Below are positions 8,935-17,414 of a DNA stretch of 64,000 nt, in pieces (position 1 is the first letter of the stretch; every line of letters starts with the position of its first letter). The stretch is from JBHIKY01 sp042139015 (GTDB lineage: Bacteria; Bacillota; Bacilli; Bacillales; Marinococcaceae), in assembly GCF_042139015.1 (NCBI RefSeq), contig NZ_JBHIKY010000010.1, positions 62,001 to 126,000 of the forward strand, written 5' to 3'. Below the pieces are notes generated by a model. That model searched no databases. It was not told the origin of the DNA and saw only the letters and a program-made list of their open reading frames with translations. The position numbers and the translations under genes are program-made.

Positions 8935-10692
8935 TTATTTACTTTCTTCTAATGCTTTTCTCTCTTCTTCTAATTTTTTTCTTTCCTCTTCTAATGTTTT
9001 TCTCTCTAATTTCATCTGCTTTCTTTTTTCAATTAAGCGTCTGATCTGTTCTATTTTTCTTCGTTCTTTTAATTTATTTGCTTCTTCCTGCTCACGCTGG
9101 GCTAATAATCTGTATCTTTCTTCGCTGTTGGAAGCAGCTTCCATTTTTAATCTTAGTTCCTTTACTTTTCTGCGTTCTTCTCTTACTTTTATTCTTTCAT
9201 TTTCTAATTTGTTTCTCTCTTCTACTTTTTTCTTATATTCTTCACTGTAACTCATATTTTTCACAACCTCATCATCATATTCGAATTCTTCTTCTATCAT
9301 CTCAATCAGGCTTTCAAAACTTGGACTTTCTTGGGCCGGGACTTCGTCGAGAATTTCCATTTCAGGGTTTACCATAACCACTGGTTCTGCTGCGTCAGGA
9401 ATAGAAGCCTTAACAGTTTCATCTGACTCAGTCACAGGATGAGCTTTAGCAGGTTCTGTAGTCAAAGGCGGTGCCGCTGAATTCGTCTCACTTGTCTCAG
9501 ACAGCAAATTCTCTTCTATTGGAATCAAGTCTTCGGCTGACATGTGTTCCACTTCATCCCAGACCGTCAATATATCGTTAACGACCCTGTCCCACGTGTA
9601 ATGTTTTTCCGCAAGCGTGCGGCCGTAACGTCCCATTTCCTGCGCTGCTTTAGGATTGGAAAGGAGATAGGCCAGGTGTGTCGCGAATTCTCCAGTATCT
9701 TCTGGATTTGTGACGACGATTCCGTTCTTATACGGCTCCATCACTTCTTTGTTGCCGCCCCGGTCGGTCGTAATGATCGGAATGGCAGCAGCCATTGCCT
9801 CATAATGGACCCGGGCCAGCGGTTCCTGCCATTGTGATGTGCAGACAAAAATATCGGAAGCTGCAAACCATTCCTGAATTTTATCGGATGGAACAAATCC
9901 TGTTTGAATAACTTGTATTGGAAGACGTTCTGCGAGGGCACGGACATACGCAATATAATCGGTGATTCCTTCCTCACTGAACCATTTACTTCCCATAATT
10001 ACTAAGGCAATATCGGAATGCTGTTTTATTAGCTCAGGGATAGCTCGTATGAGGACATCAATTCCTTTATTTGGAGAAAGCCTTCCGGCATATAATATGA
10101 CCTTTTTGGAGCCGAGTCCATGTTCATTGCGGATGCGGCTTCTTATTTCTCTTGCTTCTCTTGAATAAGAAGGAACAAAGCGCTCTAAATCAACTCCGGA
10201 ATAGATTGTTTTCAGTTTAGGCGCAGCTTCTGGAAATAATTCCTTGATCGTATGGCCGATATAGTTGCTGATAGTGATAATTTTATTGACGTTTCGTACA
10301 GCGAGTGCCCCTTCGTCCCGATCAATCTTTTCAGCTTTAAACATATCGTTGTGCATACTCAGAATGATTTTTGAGTCTGGGGCAACCGCACGGATTGTAT
10401 TGACGAGCCGCGGCCGGTTGAATATATGAATAAGATCATATGAAGTTGGATCGGCAGAAAGAAATTGCATAACATTCTCTCTGTAAATTTCTAGAATTCC
10501 TCCATCCACCCGCACATAACGGATGCTGCCCTTCAATTCTTCGGAAGGGAGTAATTCGTCACTTCTGCCGAGCACCGTAATATTATGCTTCTGCTTTAAT
10601 TCAGGTAGTGCTCCGTCAATATAAGTCTGTATTGCCCCGCCTCGTATGGCGGGCACCGGTAATTTTTCAGTGCAGATGATTAAGACGTTCAT
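8935..10692 (-). CDS. cotSA: CotSA-like glycosyltransferase (GT4) with long charged C-terminal coiled coil
   Basis: Residues 1-375 form a GT-B fold glycosyltransferase family 4 domain: GGAIQTYIDG near the N-terminus, LYAGRLSPNKGIDVL starting the second half and EPLARVHYEAMA as the donor-binding EX7E motif. It matches the spore coat protein CotSA of Bacillus, which is about 377 residues. Here about 210 residues are added: a Ser/Thr/Glu linker, an acidic stretch and, from about 480 to 585, an almost uninterrupted Arg/Lys/Glu coiled coil. The start overlaps the cotS stop (ATGA), so the pair is coupled. A coat-polysaccharide role is inferred from the family. Confidence 0.85.
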   Translation of the reverse strand: MNVLIICTEKLPVPAIRGGAIQTYIDGALPELKQKHNITVLGRSDELLPSEELKGSIRYVRVDGGILEIYRENVMQFLSADPTSYDLIHIFNRPRLVNTIRAVAPDSKIILSMHNDMFKAEKIDRDEGALAVRNVNKIITISNYIGHTIKELFPEAAPKLKTIYSGVDLERFVPSYSREAREIRSRIRNEHGLGSKKVILYAGRLSPNKGIDVLIRAIPELIKQHSDIALVIMGSKWFSEEGITDYIAYVRALAERLPIQVIQTGFVPSDKIQEWFAASDIFVCTSQWQEPLARVHYEAMAAAIPIITTDRGGNKEVMEPYKNGIVVTNPEDTGEFATHLAYLLSNPKAAQEMGRYGRTLAEKHYTWDRVVNDILTVWDEVEHMSAEDLIPIEENLLSETSETNSAAPPLTTEPAKAHPVTESDETVKASIPDAAEPVVMVNPEMEILDEVPAQESPSFESLIEMIEEEFEYDDEVVKNMSYSEEYKKKVEERNKLENERIKVREERRKVKELRLKMEAASNSEERYRLLAQREQEEANKLKERRKIEQIRRLIEKRKQMKLERKTLEEERKKLEEERKALEESK

Positions 10693-11792
10693 GTCTCCTG
10701 GTTTCCTCCTTTCCTATCCTTAGCGAGTTCTTCTAACACATTCCATTTACTATCTTCCAAAGCAATAATACTTTTCAGTTCTTGATCTAATTCTTCGGTC
10801 ATAGTAATTGTCGGCGAGTAGAGGATTTCTTTGACATTTTTGTAAAAAAGATTCGGAAGTGCTAAATCGATGAGAAGAATCTCGTATACCTCATCGGAGA
10901 TAGGATTGGATTGTTCATATGCCTCGATCATTTCCCGTATCCATTGAATGTCCCAGACGCCGAGAGAGTGCATGCGGTCATTGATTAATTTTCGTAAATC
11001 CCGGATAGTGATATCAAAAGCTACTCCATCTAAGTCAATGATCCACATTCCATTTTCACCCATCTGCGCATTTGACCATCCGTAATCCTGGTGGACCAGC
11101 CCGGTATCGGAAATTCCGCGTGCGACAATCTCGTCATAGGACGAGTGAGCAAGCCGTTTACGTGCCTCTGACACCTGCTCTTTAAACATATCCACTACTG
11201 AAAGAACGGTAGAGCTGACAGGCATTTCAGGGTAGGCTTCTGCAACCTCGTGGAACCATCTGAATTTTTTTTCCATTCTTGCGTACGTCCGCGGCCACCT
11301 GTGAAGACGAGAGGACATTTCAGCCTCAGGCGGAGGTACATAACCTTTCGAAAGCTTATGAAATTCTCCGAGCGCTGTACACAGTTTTCTTGTTCCATCA
11401 ATGTCCTGTTCCACCTGATATAGCGATTGCACCCATTCAGCTACAAACCAGAGCTTGCCTCCCATTTCGATATAGTTTTCGCCGGTTATAGTTTTAATGA
11501 TCGCGGGGACCCTCATTTGCTTTTCCATTACGAGATACTCCTGGGCTCCAAGGCTGAATTTGCTTTTTGTCGGCCGTCGGTGAAGAATTTTTAAACTGAA
11601 GGTGCCTTTATCCGTTTCCATTCTCCAGATCGCTCCACCCAGGTCAGCTTTTGTTGCCATCACCGTTAAGTCCGTGGGGGTTAAGTCATAATGCTCCATT
11701 ACCTGGAATGCCATATTTTCAATATAATCTGGAACATAAAAATCATTTGGGTTTTCTTCATGATTCCACGGCTGTATGAGTTGTTCAGACAT
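10689..11792 (-). CDS. cotS: CotS family spore coat protein, kinase-like fold
   Basis: This 367-residue protein belongs to the CotS family, which has an aminoglycoside-phosphotransferase/choline-kinase fold. The catalytic loop VHQDYGWSN (about residue 240) and the metal-binding IDLDG are intact, so small-molecule kinase activity is possible. In B. subtilis CotS is an inner-coat protein encoded next to cotSA, the same arrangement as here. The start has GGAGGTG upstream. Expression late in the mother cell under sigma-K is expected from the family; I did not find a convincing sigma-K promoter. Confidence 0.88.
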   Translation of the reverse strand: MSEQLIQPWNHEENPNDFYVPDYIENMAFQVMEHYDLTPTDLTVMATKADLGGAIWRMETDKGTFSLKILHRRPTKSKFSLGAQEYLVMEKQMRVPAIIKTITGENYIEMGGKLWFVAEWVQSLYQVEQDIDGTRKLCTALGEFHKLSKGYVPPPEAEMSSRLHRWPRTYARMEKKFRWFHEVAEAYPEMPVSSTVLSVVDMFKEQVSEARKRLAHSSYDEIVARGISDTGLVHQDYGWSNAQMGENGMWIIDLDGVAFDITIRDLRKLINDRMHSLGVWDIQWIREMIEAYEQSNPISDEVYEILLIDLALPNLFYKNVKEILYSPTITMTEELDQELKSIIALEDSKWNVLEELAKDRKGGNQET

Positions 11793-11897
11793 TATTTCAC
11801 CTCCGTTTTATCAATATCTTATTCTTCCATGAATGACCCGGTATGGATTCTTTCCTTACAAATTAATAAAATAGGCGGGAAAAAATAGGATATTGAC

Positions 11898-12014
11898 GTG
11901 CCGGTAAATGAAGGCATGCAGCAGCATTCTGATTTTGCCGGGCAGGCAGCACCAGCTGAAAAATCAGTAACTGAAGGAAAAAAATACTTTTCCCTTGGAG
12001 GCAAGTTGGCCTAG
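11898..12014 (+). CDS. Candidate small ORF of 38 codons
   Basis: A GTG-initiated reading frame without family match (begins VPVNEGMQQH, ends FSLGGKLA) fills the gap between the divergent cotS and nucleotidyltransferase genes. Only a weak ribosome site (AGGAT) precedes it. It could be a small spore protein or chance; codon use is unremarkable. Confidence 0.25.
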   Translation: MPVNEGMQQHSDFAGQAAPAEKSVTEGKKYFSLGGKLA

Positions 12015-12125
12015 TATCCGCCGTTACGGAAGAAGAATTCAATCAATATTGTATTTGTAAGAACAGCTATCTTATATAGTTCGGTTTATGTATATATGGG
12101 AAGCGAAAAAGAAAGGAGCTCAACT

Positions 12126-13173
12126 ATGAAAGGACTCATACTTGCAGCTGGAAGAGGCACACGGTTGAGACCGCTCTCTTATACCAAACCAAAGCCGCTG
12201 CTGCCTGTAATGAATCAGCCCGTAATCAGTTACAGCATTGAGAAGCTGCGCAGTCTGGGAATATACGACATTGGTATTGTTATTCATCCTGATCAGCAGG
12301 AAGTTTTTCAAGAATATCTGGTAGACCTGAAGAGTGAGGATATACAACTGAGTTATATTTATCAAACCAACCCGAAAGGTATTGCTCATGCTGTTGGGCA
12401 GGCGGAAGAGTTTATCGGAACTGATGATTTTTTGTTATTGCTCGGGGATAACCTTATTGGTGACCAGCTTCATTCATTTAAAAAGGCGTTCGAGAGTGAG
12501 GAAATTCATGGAACTGTGATGGTGACGAAAGTTAAGGAACCAAGTGATTATGGTATTGCAGAAATAAAACACCAGAAAATTGTTGGATTGGAAGAAAAGC
12601 CTGCTCACCCTAAATCAAATATGGCCGTTATCGGGGCTTATCTTTTTGATTTCAACATTTTCTGTGCAATAAAAGCAATAAAGCCTTCAGCACGAGGAGA
12701 GTATGAGATTACAGATGCGATTCAATGGATGATTGATAACGGTTTCAGTATAAATTATTTAGAAGCAAAAGAACCAACCTTTGATGTGGGGACGATGGAG
12801 CGATGGCTCGAAGCAAATCAATGGCTTCTTCAAAATAAGTATGTCTCAGAGAGTTCTTCTCCACTTTCATTTCCTCGGACAGTTATTATCCCACCTGTTA
12901 TTATTGGAGAAAGTTGTAAAATAAAAGACGCGGTGATTGGTCCTTACGTATCGATTGATTCCGATGTTGTTTTGAAAAAAATGCAGCATTCGAAACAGTA
13001 TTGTCTTAAAAAATTCACGAATAAAGAATATACCTTATACGATTGCAGACAGTGTGTTTGGAGAAAAATCAAAGCTGATCGGCAAGGATTTGAAAGAAAA
13101 CACACTACACGGTGTATTTGGAGATGATTCAACCTTTATTCTTTCTAATTCAAAACTTAAAAAGAAAAAGTAA
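12126..13173 (+). CDS. Sugar-1-phosphate nucleotidyltransferase with beta-helix tail, frameshifted
   Basis: The N-terminal 235 residues are a nucleotidyltransferase: LILAAGRGTRLRPLSYTKPKPLLPV binds the nucleotide and EKPAHPKS and DVGTMERW are conserved. Such enzymes make NDP-sugars such as dTDP-glucose. A left-handed beta-helix follows (PPVIIGESCKIKDAVIGPYV). At the run of seven A at 12975-12981 the frame breaks; with six A the protein continues CSIRNSIVLKNS and FGDDSTFILSNS to a TAA at 13171-13173, about 348 residues. As written it ends at 13127 in an unrelated tail. Start ATG 12126 has AAAGGAG upstream. It faces cotS-cotSA and could supply their glycosyl donor. Confidence 0.75.
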
Positions 13174-13176
13174 TGA

Positions 13177-13208
13177 AAAAGAGAGCAGCGGCTACTCTCT
13201 TTTTTTTA
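13177..13208 (+). terminator. Terminator after the nucleotidyltransferase
   Basis: AAGAGAG and CTCTCTT flank a loop and are followed by eight T. It starts 4 bases after the restored stop at 13173, which supports the longer, frame-corrected gene end. Confidence 0.75.
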
Positions 13209-13506
13209 TTGCGAAAAAGGAGTCTTACTGCTGATCAAGGAATGTAAAAGCAGAACTTCGGACCATAGATCTTGGAAACGACAGAGATCACAGGAGGAAT
13301 GTACACAGAAGAGTTGCTGAATGCTGTGGCAGCTCCCGTGCTCATTCAAAAATTAAAGCGCTTGATATCGTATGCCTTGATCCGAAAAAGGAACTTAGAG
13401 ATATCACCTTAAAAACGGCGGTACACACCATGCTTTCTTTCTTAACCGGCTACATAAAAAGGAAATTCGTTATAATTCCATAAGAAGAACGTATATTAGT
13501 AAGGAA
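13209..13506. other. Intergenic stretch without convincing gene
   Basis: About 300 bases precede the hutP promoter. Short frames occur on the plus strand (for example one reading DPKKELRDITLKTAV) but none has both a start and a ribosome site, and no family was recognised. It may be decayed coding DNA. Confidence 0.4.
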
Positions 13507-13536
13507 TTGACAGTATCTTAAGAAAGCGCTTACAAT
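13507..13536 (+). promoter_or_regulatory. hut promoter with overlapping cre (CcpA) site
   Basis: TTGACA at 13507-13512, an 18-base spacer and TACAAT at 13531-13536 form a sigma-A promoter. AGAAAGCGCTTACA at 13521-13534 matches 13 of 14 positions of the CcpA consensus TGWAANCGNTNWCA and overlaps the -10 box, so carbon catabolite repression by blocking polymerase is expected. Confidence 0.8.
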
Positions 13537-13597
13537 ATAATTAAGCAGGTACACGTAAAAAGAATTACAGGCTTGTCAGCGGAAAAGAGTGTGTAGG

Positions 13598-14041
13598 ATG
13601 TCATTGAGTAAAGACTCGCGTATAGGGAGAAGTGCTGTTCTGTTAGTGCTCAGTGATACTCCAGTCACGGAATTAGAGCAAATTAAAAAATTACAGTGGA
13701 AATGCTGTACGGGAAAAGTTGGTTCTATGGAAGCCCAAAAGGTGGTAGCCGCCATTGAGACTGCTTCAAAAAAGCATGAAATAATTAAAACGGGATTGTA
13801 CCGGGAAGGTCATGCCTTATATCATGCTATCGTTGAAGCGCTTCATGGAGTTACGCGCGGGCAGATGCAGCTGGGATCCATGCTTCGAACGGTCGGATTG
13901 CGGTTCGCTGTGGTTAGAGGCACACCGTATATAAACGATCATGAAGGAGAATGGATCGCAGTTTCCCTGTATGGCACGATTGGAGCACCAGTAAAAGGTG
14001 CCGAGCACGAAACGATCGGTTTAGGAGTAAATCATATTTAA
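13598..14041 (+). CDS. hutP: HutP, histidine-dependent RNA-binding antiterminator
   Basis: This 147-residue protein matches B. subtilis HutP along its length (GRSAVLLVL, GKVGSMEAQKV, EALHGVTRGQM, VGLRFAVVRG, SLYGTIGAPVKG and a GVNHI end). HutP hexamers bind L-histidine and Mg2+, then bind UAG repeats in the leader RNA before hutH and prevent termination. The ATG at 13598 gives the same N-terminus as B. subtilis; an upstream GTG at 13589 is the alternative. Confidence 0.93.
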   Translation: MSLSKDSRIGRSAVLLVLSDTPVTELEQIKKLQWKCCTGKVGSMEAQKVVAAIETASKKHEIIKTGLYREGHALYHAIVEALHGVTRGQMQLGSMLRTVGLRFAVVRGTPYINDHEGEWIAVSLYGTIGAPVKGAEHETIGLGVNHI

Positions 14042-14053
14042 ATAAGCGGCCTA

Positions 14054-14122
14054 TAGTTATTAGCAGAAAATAGGAGGCTGTATCAACGGAACCTTTGCAG
14101 GTTTCTTTGGTACAGTTTTTTT
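14054..14122 (+). promoter_or_regulatory. HutP-controlled terminator/antiterminator before hutH
   Basis: Three UAG triplets (14054, 14061, 14071) precede a long imperfect hairpin. CTGTA at 14078 pairs with TACAG at 14111-14115, with GGAACC/GGTTTC inside, and seven T follow. HutP-His binding to UAG repeats is the known B. subtilis mechanism; the site here lies between hutP and hutH as in that species. Confidence 0.8.
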
Positions 14123-14159
14123 AATGAGAGGAAAAGGAATTAAGAACGGGGGGATGAAA

Positions 14160-15680
14160 ATGGTAATTCTTACAGGAAACTCACTTACCATGGACGAAGT
14201 GAAAGATGTAATATTCTGTAAGGAGCCGGTAAGCGCAGATCAAGAGGCGATAGCAAAAGTACAAGAAAGCCGAAAAGCGGTAGAGAATATCGTCGAAAAT
14301 GGTTCGATTGTTTACGGTATTAATACCGGGTTTGGAAAATTTAGTGATGTATTAATTCAAAAACACGATGTGCAGGCTCTGCAAAAAAACCTTATTTATT
14401 CTCATGCATGCGGCATTGGCGCCCCGTTTCATGAAACCGTGTCCCGGGCTATGCTGCTGCTTCGCGCAAATGCCCTTTTGAAAGGATACTCGGGTGTGCG
14501 TCCATTCTTAATTGAAAAATTAATTGAATTTTTAAATAAACAAATACATCCTGTCATACCAGAAAAGGGGTCACTTGGAGCAAGTGGAGATTTGGCCCCA
14601 CTATCTCATTTAACACTTGCTCTACTAGGGGAAGGGATGGTCTTCTATCAGGGTGACCTTTTACCTGCCGGAAAGGCACTGCAAGGAGAAGGAATAGAAC
14701 CGCTGATACTCACTGCCAAAGAAGGACTGGCGATGATTAACGGAACGCAGGCAATGACCGCAGCCGGGATAACAGCATACCTGGAGGCTGAAACACTTGC
14801 GTATCAATCGGAAATGACGGCCGCCATCACACTGGAGGGATTACGCGGAATTGGGGATGCATTTGATGAAGATATTCACACAGCACGCGGCTATCCGGAA
14901 CAGACGGCTACTGCAGAAAGAATAAGAACATATCTAGAAAAAAGCAAACTCGTAACCTCGCAGGGTGAGCTCCGTGTCCAGGATGCTTATTCTCTTCGCT
15001 GCATTCCTCAGGTTCACGGAGCCACCTGGCAGGCATTGAACTATGTCAAAGAAAAGCTTGTGATTGAAATGAATGCAGCTACCGATAATCCTCTCATTTT
15101 TAACGGCGGACAAAAAATTATTTCAGGAGGGAATTTCCACGGCCAGCCTATTGCGCTGGCAATGGATTTTTTGGGAATTGCCATGGCCGAGCTCGCAAGC
15201 ATTTCCGAACGGAGAATTGAAAGACTTGTCAATCCCCAGTTGAATGATCTGCCTCCTTTTTTAAGTCCAGAACCAGGTCTGCAGTCAGGGGCGATGATAA
15301 TGCAATACGCTGCAGCTTCGCTCGTTTCTGAGAATAAAACGCTGGCGCATCCGGCAAGTGTGGATTCGATCCCATCCTCCGCAAATCAAGAGGATCATGT
15401 AAGCATGGGAACGATCGCTGCCAGGCATGCCGCCCAAATTATTGAGAATGTGAGAAATGTTGTGGCAATTGAAACAATCTGTGCAATACAGGCAGCAGAA
15501 TACCGCGGAAAAGACAAGATGGCACCGCGCACAAGAGCATATTTAGAGAAAGCCAGAAGAGCGGTTCCATTTATCGATTGTGATCGTCCCTTTTACAAAG
15601 ATATACAATCCATGGCTGAATGGTTGAAGGCATCCCCCGCTCCAAAACCAGATCGAGACGTCAAAGCAGCACAATCGTAA
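14160..15680 (+). CDS. hutH: Histidine ammonia-lyase
   Basis: This 506-residue enzyme deaminates L-histidine to trans-urocanate, the first step of histidine use. The Ala-Ser-Gly at residues 141-143 (GSLGASGDLAPL) forms the MIO prosthetic group; INGTQAM, GGNFHGQP and SSANQEDHVSMG are the conserved active-site segments. The ATG at 14160 lies 6 bases after GGGGGG and gives the same start as B. subtilis HutH. hutU, hutI and hutG do not follow; the next gene is an unrelated small protein, so the rest of the pathway must be elsewhere. Confidence 0.95.
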   Translation: MVILTGNSLTMDEVKDVIFCKEPVSADQEAIAKVQESRKAVENIVENGSIVYGINTGFGKFSDVLIQKHDVQALQKNLIYSHACGIGAPFHETVSRAMLLLRANALLKGYSGVRPFLIEKLIEFLNKQIHPVIPEKGSLGASGDLAPLSHLTLALLGEGMVFYQGDLLPAGKALQGEGIEPLILTAKEGLAMINGTQAMTAAGITAYLEAETLAYQSEMTAAITLEGLRGIGDAFDEDIHTARGYPEQTATAERIRTYLEKSKLVTSQGELRVQDAYSLRCIPQVHGATWQALNYVKEKLVIEMNAATDNPLIFNGGQKIISGGNFHGQPIALAMDFLGIAMAELASISERRIERLVNPQLNDLPPFLSPEPGLQSGAMIMQYAAASLVSENKTLAHPASVDSIPSSANQEDHVSMGTIAARHAAQIIENVRNVVAIETICAIQAAEYRGKDKMAPRTRAYLEKARRAVPFIDCDRPFYKDIQSMAEWLKASPAPKPDRDVKAAQS

Positions 15681-15832
15681 CTCACTCCTTTGATTCTTTT
15701 TAGTATGACTATTGAGGAAGTAAATAATGCTGGTAATAAAAGCCGTATACTTTCTATGATAAAGAAATGAGCATTTGGAAATCATAATATTGTGGTATGC
15801 TTTCCCATACTTTAAAGAAAAGAGGAGAAGAA

Positions 15833-16114
15833 ATGAATAAATTTTTTCGTCAAAATAATCCGTTCTTTAAGATGGGGCGAAGAAGGAATTTCTTTGGTGC
15901 AAAGAGAAGAGGTAACCGTGGAAGAATGGGAATGTTCTTGTCTTTATTAGGAGTTGGAGCCGGCGCTGCCTGGTTTGGTCTATCACAGGGGCGCACCCAA
16001 AACAGCCAGCAGATGCAGAACATGCTCTCCGGGCTTCAGCGCAACATGCCTGCTGCAGAAACTGCCTTCTCAGAAGAAATTACCCCGGACACGCCAAATA
16101 AAGAGAACGAATAA
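15833..16114 (+). CDS. Small membrane protein, unknown function
   Basis: This 93-residue protein has a basic N-terminal third (RRRNFFGAKRRGNRGR), one hydrophobic Gly/Ala-rich segment at about residues 38-58 and a polar acidic tail. The ATG at 15833 has GAGGAGAAG in front. I recognise no family with confidence; the Gly-rich segment recalls small YrzQ-like Bacillus proteins, but that is weak. A terminator follows. Confidence 0.65.
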   Translation: MNKFFRQNNPFFKMGRRRNFFGAKRRGNRGRMGMFLSLLGVGAGAAWFGLSQGRTQNSQQMQNMLSGLQRNMPAAETAFSEEITPDTPNKENE

Positions 16115-16125
16115 AATGGTTTGTA

Positions 16126-16155
16126 GGAGCCTGGGAATTGGCTCAGGCTCCTTTT
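16126..16155 (+). terminator. Terminator after the small membrane protein
   Basis: GGAGCCTG and CAGGCTCC pair perfectly around a 10-base loop, with TTTT after. Confidence 0.8.
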
Positions 16156-16237
16156 CCATACATACCAGCTATTTTCTTTAGCTGCATGGATGACAGGCAA
16201 AAATGGAGGCTTCTTCTTAAAAAGAAAGGAGTAAGTC

Positions 16238-17413
16238 ATGGAATGGAAATCAAAACGTGTTGCCGCTGTGCCGCCGTATTTATTTTCCCACATTAACAAG
16301 CAGAAAGCCGAGCTCTTAAAAATGGGTGCAGATGTGATTGATCTAGGTATCGGTGCCCCTGATCTGCCTACAGCTCCACATATTGTAGATAAGCTGATTG
16401 AAGAAATGAAAGACCCTTTAAACTTTAAATATTCTTCGTATGGAGGCTGTGATGAATTTCGGGAAGCTGTGGCGGCATACTACCAGAGGGAATTTTCTGT
16501 AGAACTGGATCCGTCTAAAGAAATTTTAGCATTAATTGGATCGAAGGAAGGGATCGGCCATTTTTTTCCTTCTGTGTTAAATCCAGGTGATTCTATTTTA
16601 CTGCCGGACCCCGGCTACCCTGCCTATCAGGCAGCAGCCGTATTAGCAGGTATCGAACCAATTTCATATCCATTAAAGGAAGAAAATTTATTTATTGTAG
16701 ATTTTGATGATATTGAAAAACAGAAGGCTGAAGAAGCCAAGGCACTCGTGTTGAATTATCCAGGTAATCCGACTGCAGCCTCCGTGGAACCTTCGTTTTT
16801 TCAAACAGCTGCGGATTTTGCAGAAAAGTATAATTTACTGCTTATTCATGATGCTGCATATAACCGGGTCACGTTTGGGGCCTATGATGCCCCGAGTCTT
16901 CTGCAAGCGAAGGGCGAGCGCGGAAGATTGGTAGAGTTTGGATCACTTTCAAAAGCCTACTGTATGACAGGGTGGCGGATCGGTTATGCGGCAGGATCGG
17001 AAAAAGCATTGGAAAGTCTTGCTGTGATGAAAAGCAACCTGGACACAAGTCAGTTTCTGCCGGTGCAAAAAGCAGCTGCCTTTGCATTAACGGGGGATCA
17101 GGCATGTGTAAAAAAACAAAACCACATTTTTGAAAATCGGATGGAGACGATGTACAAAGAGCTTCGCAAAGGAGGAATTGAACTGCACAAGCCAAAGGGG
17201 AGCATTTTCTTATGGTGTAAAGTACCGGGTCAGAGACATTCTAAAGAATTTGCCGAAAATTTGCTGAAGAAAGAAGGAGTAATTGTTTCTCCTGGTGCTG
17301 CATTTGGTTCGGCCGGAGAGAATTATTTTAGGATCTCTTTATCCGTTGATGAAAATAGATTACTAGAAGCCGCGGCAAGAATCAGTCATTTTATTGCTGA
17401 GGGAGGAAGTTAA
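16238..17413 (+). CDS. Class I/II PLP aminotransferase
   Basis: This 391-residue fold-type I aminotransferase has YSSYGGCDEFREAVA, NYPGNPTAA and, at about residues 233-247, the PLP-lysine motif SLSKAYCMTGWRIG, with a C-terminal RISL carboxylate-binding Arg. It resembles the LL-diaminopimelate/aspartate-type aminotransferases; the substrate is not readable. AAAGGAG lies 7 bases before the ATG. The next gene starts one base after its stop, so the two form an operon. Located ahead of the amino-acid racemase operon, it may feed the same amino-acid catabolism. Confidence 0.85.
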   Translation: MEWKSKRVAAVPPYLFSHINKQKAELLKMGADVIDLGIGAPDLPTAPHIVDKLIEEMKDPLNFKYSSYGGCDEFREAVAAYYQREFSVELDPSKEILALIGSKEGIGHFFPSVLNPGDSILLPDPGYPAYQAAAVLAGIEPISYPLKEENLFIVDFDDIEKQKAEEAKALVLNYPGNPTAASVEPSFFQTAADFAEKYNLLLIHDAAYNRVTFGAYDAPSLLQAKGERGRLVEFGSLSKAYCMTGWRIGYAAGSEKALESLAVMKSNLDTSQFLPVQKAAAFALTGDQACVKKQNHIFENRMETMYKELRKGGIELHKPKGSIFLWCKVPGQRHSKEFAENLLKKEGVIVSPGAAFGSAGENYFRISLSVDENRLLEAAARISHFIAEGGS

Positions 17414-17414
17414 T

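Noticed and set aside
8921..9250. Plus-strand Ser/Phe/Leu-rich frame
   Set aside because: Antisense of the Arg/Lys/Glu coiled coil of the CotSA-like gene; no ribosome site.
12096..12125. Upstream in-frame ATG start for the nucleotidyltransferase
   Set aside because: It would lie before the AAAGGAG site, and the family N-terminus (MKGLILAAG) begins at 12126.
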